From Isoperla grammatica (taxonomy: Eukaryota; Arthropoda; Insecta; Plecoptera; Perlodidae): a stretch of 64,000 bases of DNA. Below the pieces are notes generated by a model. That model worked only from the letters and a program-made list of their open reading frames with translations. It was not told where the DNA came from and searched no databases. The position numbers and the translations under genes are program-made. The stretch spans positions 1 through 64,000 of the forward strand of contig CAMDTW010000535.1 in assembly GCA_945910005.1 (NCBI GenBank). The letters are read 5' to 3'. Shown here piece by piece: positions 35,801-50,800 of this stretch; the first letter of the stretch is position 1; each line of letters begins with the position of its first letter.

Positions 35801-38800
35801 TTATGCATTTTCATCATACTCTTGAAGAATGCAGCCTATAATTCTTATTTTTCAACGGAGGGTGTAACTTCTATAGAAGTTATCGAAATGTGACGAAATG
35901 GACAAATTGTGCTTATTGGAGCCTGAAACGCTCTAAAACAACGATTTGTGCAATTTGGTTGAAACCCTTAGGAATCCCAGCCGTATGCAAGATTCCTCTT
36001 AAAACTGGAAGTTTGTGGAAGATAGACTAAAATTAGCCAATTTCTATATTTTATGCATATTTTAACCAAAAACGACGAAAAAACTCAATTTATGCATTTT
36101 CATTATACTCTTAAAGAATGCAGCCTATAATTCTTATTTTTCAACGGAGGGTGTAACTTCTATAGAAGTTATCGAAATGTGACGAAATGGACAAATTGTG
36201 CTTATTGGAGCCTGAAACGCTCTAAAACAACGATTTGTCAACTTTAGTTGAAACCCTAAGGAATCCCGGCCGTATGCAAGATTCCTCTTAAAACTGGAAG
36301 TTTGTGGTAGATAGACTGAAATCAGCCAATTTCTATTTTTTATGCATATTTTAACCAAAAACGACTAAAAAACTCAATTTATGCATTTTCATTATACTCT
36401 TGAAGAATGCAACCTATAATTCTTATTTTTCGACGGAGGGTGTAACTTCTATAGAAGTTATCGAAATGTGACGAAATGGACAAATTGTGCTTATTGGAGC
36501 CTGAAGCGCTGTAAAACAACGATTTGTCAACTTTGGTTGAAACCCTTAGGAATCCCGGCCGTATGCAAGATTCCTCTTAAAACTGGAAGTTTGTGGTAGA
36601 TAGACTGAAATCAGCCAATTTCTATATGTTTTGCATATTTTAACCAAAAACGACGAAAAAACTCAATTTATGCATTTTCATTATACTCTTGAAGAATGCA
36701 ACCTATAATTCTTATTTTTCGACGGAGGGTGTTACTTCTATAGAAGTTATCGAAATGTGACGAAATGGACAAATTGTGATTATTGGAGCCTGAAACGCTC
36801 TAAAACAACGATTTGTCAACTTTGGTTGAAACCCTTAGGAAACCCGGCCGTATGCAAGATTCCTCTTAAAACTGGAAGTTTGTGGAAGATAGACTAAAAT
36901 CAGCCAATTTCTATTTTTTATGCATATTTTAACCAAAAACGACGAAAAAACTCAATTTATGCATTTTCATTATACTCTTGAAGAATGCAACCTATAATTC
37001 TTATTTTTCGACGGAGGGTGTAACTTCTATAGAAGTTATCGAAATGTGACGAAATGGACAAATTGTGCTTATTGGAGCCGGAAGCGCTGTAAAACAACGA
37101 TTTGTCAACTTTGGTTGAAACCCTTAGGAATCCCGGCCTTATGCAAGATTCCTCTTAAAACTGGAAGTTTGTGGTAGATAGACTGAAATCAGCCAATTTC
37201 TATATGTTTTGCATATTTTAACCAAAAACGACGAAAAAACTCAATTTATGCATTTTCATTATACTCTTGAAGAATGCAACCTATAATTCTTATTTCTCGA
37301 CGGAGGGTGTTACTTCTATAGAAGTTATCGAAATGTGACGAAATGGACAAATTGTGATTATTGGAGCCTGAAACGCTCTAAAACAACGATTTGTCAACTT
37401 TGGTTGAAACCCTTAGGAATCCCGGCCGTATGCAAGATTCCTCTTAAAACTGGAAGTTTGTGGTAGATAGACTAAAATCAGCCAATTTCTATTTTTTATG
37501 CATATTTTAACCAAAAACGACGAAAAAACTCAATTTATGCATTTTCATTATACTCTTGAAGAATGCAACCTATAATTCTTATTTTTCGACGGAGGGTGTA
37601 ACTTCTATAGAAGTTATCGAAATGTGACGAAATGGACAAATTGTGCTTATTGAAGCCTGAAACGCTCTAAAACAACGATTTGTGCAATTTGGTTGAAACC
37701 CTTAGGAATCCCAGCCGTATGCAAGATTCCTCTTAAAACTGGAAGTTTGTGGTAGATAGACTAAAATCAGCCAATTTCTATATTTTAATCATATTTTAAC
37801 CAAAAACGACCAAAAAACTCAATTTATGCATTTTCATAATACTCTTTCAGAATGCACACTAACATTATTATTTTTCAACGGTTGGTGTAACTTCTAAAGT
37901 AGTTATCGAAATGTGACAAAATGGACAAATTGTGCTTATTGGAGCCTGAAACGCTCTAAAACAACGATTTGTCAACTTTGGTTGAAACCCTTAGGAATCT
38001 TAGCGGTATGCAAGATTCCTCTTAAAACTGGAAGTTTGTGGTAGATAGACTGAAATCAGCCAATTTCTGTATTTTATGCATATTTTAACCAAAAACGACG
38101 AAAAAACTAAATTTATGCATTTTCATTATACCCTTAAAGAATGCAGCCTATAATTCTTATTTTACAACGGAGGGTGTAACTTCTATAGAAGTTATCGAAA
38201 TGTGACGAAATGGACAAATTGTGCTTATTGGAGCCTGAAACGCTCTTAAACAACGATTTGTCAACTTTGGTTGAAACCCTTAGGAATCCCGGCCGTATGC
38301 AAGATTCCTCTTAAAAATGGAAGTTTGTGGTAGATAGACTGAAATCAGCCAATTTCTATTTTTTATGCATATTTTTACCAAAAACGACGAAAAAACTCAA
38401 TTTATGCATTTTCATTATACTCTTGAAGAATGCAACCTATAATTCTTATTTTTCGACGGAGGTTGTAACTTCTATAGAAGTTATCGAAATGTGACGAAAT
38501 GGACAAATACTGCTTATTGGAGCCTGAAACGCTCTAAAACAACGATTTGTTAACTTTGGTTGAAACCCTTAGGAATCCCGGCCGTATGCAAGATTCCTCT
38601 TAAAACCGGAAGTGTGTGGTAGATAGACTGAAATCAGCCAATGTCTCTTTTTGATGCATATTTTAACCAAAAACGACGAAAAAACTCAATTAATGCATTT
38701 TTATTATACTCTTGAAGAATGCAACCTATAATTCTTATTTTTCGACGGAGGGTGTAACTTCTATAGAAGTTATCGAAATGTGACGAAATGGACAAATTGT

Positions 38801-39059
38801 GCTTATTTGAGCCTGAAACGCTCTAAAACAACGATTTGTGCAATTTGGTTGAAACCCTTAGGAATCCCAGCCGTATGCAAGATTCCTCTTAAAACTGGAA
38901 GTTTGTGGTAGATAGACTAAAAACAGCCAATTTCTATATTTTATGCATATTGTAACCAAAAACGACGAAAAAACTCAATTTATGCATTTTCATTATACTC
39001 TTGAAGAATGCAGCCTATAATTCTTATTTTTCAACGGAGGGTGTAACTTCTATAGAAGT

Positions 39060-41300
39060 TATCGAAATGTACCGAAATGGACAAATTGTGCTTATTAGAG
39101 CCTGAAACAATCTTAAACAACGATTTGTGCAATTTGGTTGAAACCCTTAGGAATCCCAGCCGTATGCAAGATTCCTCTTAAAACTGGAAGTTTGTGGTAG
39201 ATAGACAAAAATCAGCCAATTTCTATATTTTATGCATATTTTAACCAAAAACGACGAAAAAACTCAATTTATGCATTTTCATTATACTCATGAAGAATGC
39301 AGCCTATAATTCTTATTTTTCAACGGAGGGTGTAACTTCTATAGAAGTTATCGAAATGTGACGAAATGGACAAATTGTGCTTATTGGAGCCTGAAACGCT
39401 CTCAAACAACGATTTGTCAACTTTGGTTGAAACCCTTAGAAATCCCGGCCGTTTGCAAGATTCCTCTTAAAACTGGAAGTTTGTGGTAGATAGACTGAAA
39501 TCAGCCAATTTCTATTTTTTATGCATATTTTAACCAAAAACGACGAAAAAACTCAATTTATGCATTTTCATTATACTCTTGAAGAATGCAACCTATAATT
39601 CTTATTTTTCGACGGAGGGTGTAACTTCTATAGAAGTTATCGAAATGTGACGAAATGGACAAATTGTGCTTATTGGAGCCTGAAACGCTCTAAAACAACG
39701 ATTTGTCAACTTTGGTTGAAACCCTTAGGAATCCCGGCCGATTGCAAGATTCCTCTTAAAACTGGAATTTTGTGGTAGATAGACTGAAATCAGCCAATTT
39801 CTATTTTTTATGCATATTTTAACCAAAAACGACGAAAAAACTCAATTTATGCATTTTCATTATACTCTTGAAGAATGCAACCTATAATTCTTATTTTTCG
39901 ACGGAGGGTGTAACTTCTATAGAAGTTATCGAAATGTGACGAAATGGACAAATTGTGCTTATTGGGGCCTGAAACGCTCTAAAACAACGATTTGTGCAAT
40001 TTGGTTGAAACCCTTAGAAATCCCAGCCGTATGCAAGATTCCTCTTAAAACTGGAAGTTTGTGGTAGATAGACTGAAATCAGCCAATTTCTATATTTTAT
40101 GCATATTTTAACCAAAAACGACGAAATAACTCAATTTATGCATTTTCATTATACTCTTGAAGAATGCAGCCTATAATTCTTATTTTTCAACGGAGGGTGT
40201 AACTTCTATAGAAGTAATCGAAATGTGACGAAATGGACAAATTGTTCTTATTGGAGCCTGAAACGCTCTAAAACAACGATTTGTCAACTTTGGTTGAAAC
40301 ACTTAGGAATCCCAGCTGTATGCAAGATTCCTCTTAAAACTCGAAGTTTGTGGTAGATAGACTGAAATCAGCCAATTTCTATATTTTATCCATATTTTAA
40401 CCAAAAACGACCAAAAAACTCAATTTATGCATTTTCATAATACTCTTTCAGAATGCACACTAACATTATTATTTTTCAACGGTTGGTGTAACTTCTAAAG
40501 TAGTTATCGAAATGTAACGAAATGGACAAATTGTGCTTATTGGAGCCTGAAACGCTCTAAAACAACGATTTGTCAACTTTGGTTTAAACCCTTAGGAATC
40601 CCAGCCGTATGCAAGATTCCTCTTAAAAACTGTAAGTTTGTGGTAGATAGACTGAAATCAGCCAATTTCTATATTTTATGCATATTTTAACCAAAAACGA
40701 CGAAAAAACTCAATTTATGCATTTTCATTATACTCTTGAAGAATGCAGCCTATAATTCTTATTTTTCAACGGAGGGTGTAAATTCTATAGAAGTTATCGA
40801 AATGTGACGAAATTGACAAGTTGTGCTTATTGGAGCCTGAAACGCTCTAAAACAACGATTTGTCAATTTTGGTTGAAACCCTTAGGAATCCCGGCCGTAT
40901 GCAAGATTCCTCTTAAAACTGGAAGTTTGTGGTAGATAGACTGAAATCAGCCAATTTCTATTTTTTATGCATATTTTAACCAAAAACGACGAAAAAACTC
41001 AATTTATGCATTTTCATTTTACTCTTGAAGAATGCAACCTATAATTCTTATTTGTCGACGGAGGGTGTAACTTCTACAGAAGTTATCGAAATGTGACGAA
41101 ATGGCCAAATTGTGCTTATTGGAGCCTGAAACGCTCTAAAACAACGATTTGTGCAATTTGGTTGAAACCCTTAGGAATCCCAGCCGTATGCAAGATTCCT
41201 CTTTAAACTGGACGTTTGTGGTAGATAGACTAAAATCAGCCAATTTCTATATTTTATGCATATTTTAACCAAAAACGACGAAAAAACTCAATTTATGCAC
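39060..41300. repeat. 19-monomer-scale repeat, copy 2
   Basis: Repeats the markers of 33500-35800 at +5492 to +5493 bp (19 x 289 = 5491): GAAATGTACC at 39064 and CCCGGCCGAT at 39733. Further occurrences of GAAATGTACC at 46333 and 50380 are 24 and 14 monomers on, once the MITE length is subtracted from the first interval. Confidence 0.8.
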
Positions 41301-43956
41301 TTTCATTATACTCTTGAAGAATGCAGCCTATAATTCTTATTTTTCAACGGAGGGTGTAACTTCTATAAAAGTTATCGAAATGTGACGAAATGGACAAATT
41401 GTGCTTATTGGAGCCTGAAACGCTCTCAAACAACGATTTGTCAACTTTGGTTGAAACCCTTAGAAATCCCGGCCGTTTGCAAGATTCCTCTTAAAACTGG
41501 AAGTTTGTGGTAAATAGACTGAAATCAGCCAATTTCTATTTTTTATGCATATTTTAACCAAAAACGACGAAAAAACTCAATTTATGCATTTTCATTATAC
41601 TCTTGAAGAATGCAACCTATAATTCTTATTTTTCGACGGAGGGTGTAACTTCTATAGAAGTTATCGAAATGTGACGAAATGGACAAATTGTGCTTATTGG
41701 AGCCTGAAACGCTCTAAAACAACGATTTGTCAACTTTGGTTGAAACCCTTAGGAATCCCGGCCGTTTGCAAGATTCCTCTTAAAACTGGAAGTTTGTGGT
41801 AGATAGACTGAAATCAGCCAATTTCTATTTTTTATGCATATTTTAACCAAAAACGACGAAAAAACTCAATTTATGCATTTTCATTATACTCTTGAAGAAT
41901 GCAACCTATAATTCTTATTTTTCGACGGAGGGTGTAACTTCTATAGAAGTTATCGAAATGTGACGAAATGGACAAATTGTGCTTATTGGAGCCTGAAACG
42001 CTCTTAAACAACGATTTGTGCAATTTGGTTGAAACCCTTAGTAATCCCAGCCGTATGCAAGATTCCTCTAAAAACTGGAAGTTTGTGGTAGATAGACTGA
42101 AATCAGCCAATTTCTATATTTTATGCATATTTTAACCAAAAACGACGAAAAAACACAATTTATGCATTTTCATTATACTCTTGAAGAATGCAGCCTATAA
42201 TTCTTATTTTTCAACGGAGGGTGTAACTTCTATAGAAGTAATCGAAATGTGACGAAATGGACAAATTGTGCTTATTGGAGCCTGAAACGCTCTAAAACAA
42301 CGATTTGTCAACTTTGGTTGAAACACTTAGGAATCCCAGCTAAGTGCAAGATTCCTCTTAAAACTCGAAGTTTGTGGTAGATAGACTGAAATCAGCCAAT
42401 TTCTATATTTTATCCATATTTTAACCAAAAACGACCAAAAAACTCAATTTATGCATTTTCATAATACTCTTGAAGAATGCAAAATATAATTCTTATTTTT
42501 CAACGGAGAGTGTAACTTCTATAGAAGTTTTCGAAATGTGACGAAATGGACAAATTGTGCTTATTGGAGCCTGAAACGCTCTAAAACAACGATTTGTGCA
42601 ATTTGGTTGAAACCCTTAGGAATCCCAGCCGTATTCAAGATTCCTCTTAAAACTGGAAGTTTGTGGTAGATAGACTAAAATCAGCCAATTTCTATATTTT
42701 ATTCATATTTTAACCAAAAACGACCAAAAAACTCAATTTATGCATTTTCATAATACTCTTTCAGAATGCACACTAACATTATTATTTTTCAACGGTTGGT
42801 GTAACTTCTAAAGTAGTTATCGAAATGTGACGAAATGGACAAATTGTGCTTATTGGAGCCTGAGACGCTCTAAAACAACGATTTGTCAACTTTGGTTGAA
42901 ACCCTTAGGAATCCCAGCCGTATGCAAGATTCCTCTTAAAACTGGAAGTTTGTGGTAGATAGACTGAATTCAGCCAATTTCTATATTTTATGCATATTTT
43001 AACCAAAAACGACGAAAAAACTCAATTTATGCATTTTCATTATACTCTTGAAGAATGCAGCCTATAATTCTTATTTTTCAACGGAAGGTGTAACTTCTAT
43101 AGAAGTTATCGAAATGTGACGAAATGGACAAATTGTGCTTATTGGAGCCTGAAACGCTCTTAAACAACGATTTGTCAACTTTGGTTGAAACCCTTAGGAA
43201 TCCCGGCCGTATGCAAGATTCCTCTTAAAACTGGAAGTTTGTGGTAGATAGACTGAAATCAGCCTATTTTTTTTTTTATGCATATTTTTACCAAAAACGA
43301 CGAAAAAACTCAATTTATGCATTTTCATTATACTCTTGAAGAATGCAACCTATAATTCTTATTTTTCGACGGAGGGTGTAACTTCTATAGAAGTTATCGA
43401 AATGTGACGAAATGGACAAATTGTGCTTATTGGAGCCTGAAACGCTCTAAAACAACGATTTGTGCAATTTGGTTGAAACCCTTAGGAATCCCAGCCGCAT
43501 GCAAGATTCCTCTTAAAACTGGACGTTTGTGGTAGATAGACTAAAATCAGCCAATTTCTATATTTCATTCATATTTTAACCAAAAACGACCAAAAAACTC
43601 AATTTATGCATTTTCATAATACTCTTTCAGAATGCACACTAACATTATTATTTTTCAACGGTTGGTGTAACTTCTAAAGTAGTTATCGAAATGTGACGAA
43701 ATGGACAAATTGTGCTTATTGGAGCCTGAAACGCTCTAAAACAACGATTTGTAAACTTTGGTTGAAACCCTTAGGAATCCCGGCCGTATGCAAGATTCCT
43801 CTTAAAACTGGAAGTTTGTGGTAGATAGACTGAAATCAGCCAATTTCTATTTTTTATGCATATTTTAACCAAAAACGACGAAAAAACTCAATTTATGCAT
43901 TTTCATTATACTCTTTAAGAATGCAACCTATAATTCTTATTTTTCGACGGAGGGTG

Positions 43957-43959
43957 TAA
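43957..43959. repeat. TAA target-site duplication, left of MITE copy 1
   Basis: GTGTAA of the satellite is followed by the element, and TAACTTC resumes at 44291. The three-base TAA duplication fits PIF/Harbinger insertion (TWA target). Confidence 0.75.
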
Positions 43960-44290
43960 AGGCCCATTCACGATTAAACTTAACCGTAAACTTACAACTT
44001 AAAGTAAGGTTTGGCTTATAGAAGATCACATCATTGTTCACGACCAAAACTTAAACTTAGTTTTGGGCTACGGTTAAGTTTGGAACGATCAAACTTTAAA
44101 ATAAAAATAAACTTAACAGTAAGAAAGAACCAATCAGCTCCAGCCGCAAGACCTAGGCTAGCTAAATCGAAAATGGAGCCGAAACATGCTCGGAATTTAT
44201 TTTACGAAACGTTATTAAATGAGTTTATGAAGACCTAGCGTCTACGTTTAAGTTAAAGTTTACTACTAAGTTTTTATCGTGAATGGGCCT
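43960..44290. mobile_element. 331-bp Tourist-like (PIF/Harbinger-type) MITE, copy 1
   Basis: Perfect 15-bp terminal inverted repeats, AGGCCCATTCACGAT (43960-43974) and ATCGTGAATGGGCCT (44276-44290). Imperfect symmetry runs some 30 bp further inward (AAACTT, GTAAACTT, AACTTAAA motifs on both sides). Flanked by TAA duplications (43957-43959, 44291-44293). A second inverted pair, AAACTTAACCGTA (43976-43988) and TACGGTTAAGTTT (44069-44081), is internal. There is no transposase; the open frame inside depends on a TTG start and is incidental. It sits at the left edge of the 18-bp satellite palindrome. A Tc1/mariner-type TA target is an alternative reading. Confidence 0.85.
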
Positions 44291-44293
44291 TAA
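44291..44293. repeat. TAA target-site duplication, right of MITE copy 1
   Basis: Satellite resumes as TAACTTCTGTAGAAG. The G in CTGTAG is a private variant shared with the flank of MITE copy 2. Confidence 0.75.
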
Positions 44294-46329
44294 CTTCTGT
44301 AGAAGTTATCGAAATGTGACGAAATGGACAAATTGTGCTTATTGGAGCCTGAAACGCTCTAAAACAACGATTTGTGCAATTTGGTTGAAACCCTTAGGAA
44401 TCCCAGCCGTATGCAAGATTCCTCTTAAAACTGGAAGTTTGTGGTAGATAGACTAAAATCAGCCAATTTCTATATTTTATGCAGCTTTTAACCAAAAACG
44501 ACGAAAAAACTCAATTTATGCATTTTCATTATACTCTTGAAGAATGCAGCCTATAATTCTTATTTTTCAACGGAGGGTGTAACTTCTATAGAAGTTATCA
44601 AAATGTGACGAAATGGACAAATTGTGCTTATTAGAGCCTGAAACGCTCTAAAACAACGATTTGTCAACTTTGGTTGAAACCCTTAGGAATCCCGGCCGTA
44701 TGCAAGATTCCTCTTAAAACTGGAAGTTTGTGGTAGATAGACTGAAATCAGCCAATTTCTATTTTTTATGCATATTTTAACCAAAAACGACGAAAAAACT
44801 CAATTTATGCATTTTCATTATTCCTTTGAAGAATGCAACCCATAATTCTTATTTTTCGACGGAGGGTGTAACTTCTATAGAAGTTATCGAAATGTGACGA
44901 AATGGACAAACTTTGCTTATTGGAGCCTGAAACGCTCTAAAACAACGATTTGTCAACTTTGGTTAAACCCTTAGGAATCCCGGCCGTATGCAAGATTCCT
45001 CTTAAAACTGGAAGTTTGTGGTAGATAGACTGAAATCAGCCAATTTCTATTTTTTATGCATATTTTAACCAAAAACGACGAAAAAACTCAATTAATGCAT
45101 TTTCATTATACTCTTGAAGAATGCAACCTATAATTCTTATTTTTCGACGGAGGGTGTAACTTCTATAGAAGTTATCGAAATGTGACGAAATGGACAAATT
45201 GTGCTTATTGGAGCCTGAAACGCTCTAAAACAACGATTTGTCAACTTTGGTTGAAACCCTTAGGAATCCCAGCCGTATGCAAGATTCCTCTTAAAACTGG
45301 AAGTTTGTGGTAGATAGACTGAAATCAGCCAATTTCTATTTTTTATGCATATTTTAACCAAAAACGACGAAAAAACTCAATTTATGCATTTTCATTATAC
45401 TCTTGAAGAATGCAGCCTATAATTCTTATTTTTCAACGGAGGGTGTAACTTCTATAGAAGTTATCGAAATGTGACGAAATGGACAAATTGTGCTTATTGG
45501 AGCCTGAAACGCTCTAAAACAACGATTTGTTAACTTTGGTTGAAACCCTTAGGAATCCCGGCCGTATGCAAGATTCCTCTTAAAACTGGAAGTTTGTGGT
45601 AGATAGACTGAAATCAGCCAATTTCTATTTTTTATGCATATTTTAACCAAAAACGACGAAAAAACTCAATTTATGCATTTTCATTATACTCTTGAAGAAT
45701 GCAACCTATAATTCTTATTTTTCGACGGAGGGTGTAACTTCTATAGAAGTTATCGAAATATGACGAAATGGTCAAATTGTGCTTATTGGAGCCTGAAACG
45801 CTCTAAAACAACGATTTGTCATTTTTGGTTGAAACCCTTAGGAATCCCGGCCGTATGCAAGATTCCTCTTAAAACTGGAAGTTTGTGGTAGATAGACTGA
45901 AATCAGCCAATGTCTATTTTTGATGCATATTTTAACCAAAAACGACGAAAAAACTCAATTTATGCATTTTTATTATACTCTTGAAGAATGCAACCTATAA
46001 TTCTTATTTTTCGACGGAGGGTGTAACTTCTATAGAAGTTATCGAAATGTGACAGAATGGACAAATTGTGCTTATTGGAGCCTGAAACGCTCTAAAACAA
46101 CGATTTGTGCAATTTGGTTGAAACCCTTAGGAATCCCAGCCGTATGCAAGATTCCTCTTAAAACTGGAAGTTTGTGGTAGATAGACTAAAAACAGCCAAT
46201 TTCTATATTTTATGCATATTGTAACCAAAAACGACGAAAAAACTCAATTTATGCATTTTCATTATACTCTTGAAGAATGCAGCCTATAATTCTTATTTTT
46301 CAACGGAGGGTGTAACTTCTATAGAAGTT

Positions 46330-47810
46330 ATCGAAATGTACCGAAATGGACAAATTGTGCTTATTGGAGCCTGAAACAATCTAAAACAACGATTTGTGCA
46401 ATTTGGTTGAAACCCTTAGGAATCCCAGCCGTATGCAAGATTCCTCTTAAAACTGGAAGTTTGTGGTAGATAGACTAAAATCAGCCAATTTCTATATTTT
46501 ATGCATATTTTAACCAAAAACGGCGAAAAAACTCAATTTATGCATTTTCATTATACTCTTGAAGAATGCAGCCTATAATTCTTATTTTTCAACGGAGGGT
46601 GTAACTTCTATAGAAGTTATCGAAATGTGACGAAATGGACAAATTGTGCTTATTGGAGCCTGAAACGCTCTCAAACAACGATTTGTCAACTTTGGTTGAA
46701 ACCCTTAGAAATCCCGGCCGTTTGCAAGATTCCTCTTAAAACTGGAAGTTTGTGGTAGATAGACTGAAATCAGCCAATTTCTATTTTTTATGCATATTTT
46801 AAGCAAAAACGACGAAAAAACTCAATTTATGCATTTTCATTATACTCTTGAAGAATGCAACCTATAATTCTTATTTTTCGACGGAGGGTGTAACTTCTAT
46901 AGAAGTTATCGAAATGTGACGAAATGGACAAATTGTGCTTATTGGGGCCTGAAACGCTCTAAAACAACGATTTGTGCAATTTGGTTGAAACCCTTAGAAA
47001 TCCCAGCCGTATGCAAGATTCCTCTTAAAACTGGAAGTTTGTGGTAGATAGACTGAAATCAGCCAATTTCTATATTTTATGCATATTTTAACCAAAAACG
47101 ACGAAAAAACTCAATTTATGCATTTTCATTATACTCTTGAAGAATGCAGCCTATAATTCTTATTTTTCAACGGAGGGTGTAACTTCTATAGAAGTAATCG
47201 AAATGTGACGAAATGGACAAATTGTGCTTATTGGAGCCTGAAACGCTCTAAAACAACGATTTGTCAACTTTGGTTGAAACACTTAGGAATCCCAGCTGTA
47301 TGCAAGATTCCTCTTAAAACTCGAAGTTTGTGGTAGATAGACTGAAATCAGCCAATTTCTATATTTTATCCATATTTTAACCAAAAACGACCAAAAAACT
47401 CAATTTATGCATTTTCATAATACTCTTTCAGAATGCACACTAACATTATTATTTTTCAACGGTTGGTGTAACTTCTAAAGTAGTTATCGAAATGTGACGA
47501 AATGGACAAATTGTGCTTATTGGAGCCTGAAACGCTTTTAAACTACGATTTGTTAACTTTGGTTGAAACCCTTAGGAATCCCAGCCGTATGCAAGATTCC
47601 TCTTTAAAACTGTAAGTTTGTGGTAGATAGACTGAAATCAGCCAATTTCTATATTTTATGCATATTTTAACCAAAAACGACGAAAAAACTCAATTTATGC
47701 ATTTTCATTATACTCTTGAAGAATGCAGCCTATAATTCTTATTTTTCAACGGAGGGTGTAAATTCTATAGAAGTTATCGAAATGTGACGAAATTGACAAA
47801 TTGTGCTTAT
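46330..47810. repeat. 19-monomer-scale repeat, copy 3 (partial)
   Basis: GAAATGTACC, TTGGGGCCTG, GAAGTAATCG, CAGCTGTATGC, AAACTCGAAG, AACTGTAAG, GTGTAAATTC and GAAATTGAC recur in the order of copies 1 and 2, but with fewer monomers between the early markers. A shorter fourth version begins at about 50380. Confidence 0.7.
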
Positions 47811-50800
47811 TGGAGCCTGAAACGCTCTAAAACAACGATTTGTCAACTTTAGTTGAAACCCTTAGGAATCCCGGCCGTATGCAAGATTCCTCTTAAAACT
47901 GGAAGTTTGTGGTAGATAGACTGAAATCAGCCAATTTCTATATTTTATGCATATTTTAACCAAAAACGACGAAAAAACTCAATTTATGCATTTTCATTAT
48001 ACTCTTGAAGAATGCAGCCTATAATTCTTATTTTTCAACGGAGGGTGTAACTTCTATAGAAGTTATCGAAATGTGACGAAATGGACAAATTGTGCTCTTT
48101 GGAGCCTGAAACGCTCTAAAACAACGATTTGTGCAATTTGGTTGAAACCCTTAGGAATCCTAGCCGTATGCAAGATTCCTCTTAAAACTGGAAGTTTGTG
48201 GAAGATAGACTAAAATTAGCCAATTTCAATATTTTATGCATATTTTATCCAAAAACGACGAAAAAACTCAATTTATGCATTTTCATTATACTCTTAAAGA
48301 ATGCAGCCTATAATTCTTATTTTTCAACGGAGGGTGTAACTTCTATAGAAGTTATCGAAATGTGACGAAATGGACAAATTGTGCTTATTGGAGCCTGAAA
48401 CGCTCTAAAACAACGATTTGTCAACTTTGGTTGAAACCCTAAGGAATCCCGGCCGTATGCAAGATTCCTCTTAAAACTGGAAGTTTGTGGTAGATAGACT
48501 GAAATCAGCCAATTTCTATTTTTTATGCATATTTTAACCAAAAACGAGGAAAAAACTCAATTTATGCATTTTCATTATACTCTTGAAGAATGCAACCTAT
48601 AATTCTTATTTTTCGACGGAGGGTGTAACTTCTATAGAAGTTATCGAAATGTGACGAAATGGACAAATTGTGCTTATTGGAGCCTGAAGCGCTGTAAAAC
48701 AACGATTTGTCAACTTTGGTTGAAACCCTTAGGAATCCCGGCCGTATGCAAGATTCCTCTTAAAACTGGAAGTTTGTGGTAGATAGACTGAAATCAGCCA
48801 ATTTCTATATGTGTTGCATATTTTAACCAAAAACGACGAAAAAACTCAATTTATGCATTTTCATTATACTCTTGAAGAATGCAACCTATAATTCTTATTT
48901 TTCGACGGAGGGTGTTACTTCTATAGAAGTTATCGAAATGTGACGAAATGGACAAATTGTGCTTATTGGAGCCTGAAACGCTCTAAAACAACGATTTGTG
49001 CAATTTGGTTGAAACCCTTAGGAATCCCAGCCGTATGCAAGATTCCTCTTAAAACTGGAAGTTTGTGGTAGATAGACTAAAATCAGCCAATTTCTATATT
49101 TTATTCATATTTTAACCAAAAACGACCAAAAAACTCAATTTATGCATTTTCATAATACTCTTTCAGAATGCACACTAACATTATTATTTTTCAACGGTTG
49201 GTGTAACTTCTAAAGTAGTTATCGAAATGTGACGAAATGGACAAATTGTGCTTATTGGAGCCTGAAACGCTCTAAAACAACGATTTGTCAACTTTGGTTG
49301 AAACCCTTAGGAATCTTAGCGGTATGCAAGATTCCTCTTAAAACTGGAAGTTTGTGGTAGATAGACTGAAATCAGCCAATTTCTATATTTTATGCATATT
49401 TTAACCAAAAACGACGAAAAAACTAAATTTATGCATTTTCATTATACTCTTGAAGAATGCAGCCTATAATTCTTATTTTACAACGGAGGGTGTGACTTCT
49501 ATAGAAGTTATCGAAATGTGACGAAATGGACAAATTGTGCTTATTGGAGCCTGAAACGCTCTTAAACAACGATTTGTCAACTTTGGTTGAAACCCTTAGG
49601 AATCCCGGCCGTATGCAAGATTCCTCTTAAAACTGGAAGTTTGTGGTAGATAGACTGAAATCAGCCAATTTCTATTTTTTATGCATATTTTTACCAAAAA
49701 CGACGAAAAAACTCAATTTATGCATTTTCATTATACTCTTGAAGAATGCAACCTATAATTCTTATTTTTCGACGGAGGTTGTAACTTCTATAGAAGTTAT
49801 CGAAATGTGACGAAATGGACAAATACTGCTTATTGGAGCCTGAAACGCTCTAAAACAACGATTTGTCAACTTTGGTTGAAACCCTTAGGAATACCGGCCG
49901 TATGCAAGATTCCTCTTAAAACTGGAAGTTTGTGGTAGATAGACTGAAATCAGCCAATGTCTATTTTTGATACATATTTTAACCAAAAACGACGAAAAAA
50001 CTCAATTTATGCATTTTTATTATACTCTTGAAGAATGCAACCTATAATTCTTATTTGTCGACGGAGGGTGTAACTTCTATAGAAGTTATCGAAATGTGAC
50101 GAAATGGACAAATTGTGCTTATTGGAGCCTGAAACGCTCTAAAACAACGATTTGTGCAATTTGGTTGAAACCCTTAGGAATCCCAGCCGTATGCAAGATT
50201 CCTCTTAAAACTGGAAGTTTGTGGTAGATAGACTAAAATCAGCCAATTTCTATATTTTATGCATATTGTAACCAAAAACGACGAAAAAACTCAATTTATG
50301 CATTTTCATTATACTCTTGAAGAATGCAGCCTATAATTCTTATTTTTCAACGGAGGGTGTAACTTCCATAGAAGTTATCGAAATGTACCGAAATGGACAA
50401 ATTGTGCTTATTGGAGCCTGAAACAATCTATAACAACGATTTGTGCAATTTGGTTGAAACCCTTAGGAATCCCAGCCGTATGCAAGATTCCTCTTAAAAC
50501 TGGAAGTTTGTGGTAGATAGACTAAAATCAGCCAATTTCTATATTTTATGCATATTTTAACCAAAAACGACGAAAAAACTCAATTTATGCATTTTCATTA
50601 TACTCTTGAAGAATGCAGCCTATAATTCTTATTTTTCAACGGAGGGTGTAACTTCTATAGAAGTTATCGAAATGTGACGAAATGGACAAATTGTGCTTAT
50701 TGGAGCCTGAAACGCTCTCAAACAACGATTTGTCAACTTTGGTTGAAACCCTTAGAAATCCCGGCCGTTTGCAAGATTCCTCTTAAAACTGGAAGTTTGT

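Larger units (their letters stand above)
42340..44330. repeat. MITE-bearing long-range satellite duplication, copy 1
   Basis: Contains AAAATATA with GAGAGTGTAAC (42481), type C monomers (42769, 43635) and the MITE. The same series (AAAATATA at 52063, type C at 52640, MITE at 52965) returns 30-32 monomers downstream, with two monomers fewer in the second copy. Confidence 0.7.

Noticed and set aside
44011..44238. 75-codon frame inside MITE copy 1
   Set aside because: It needs a TTG start, lies in a non-autonomous MITE, and has no relation to transposase.
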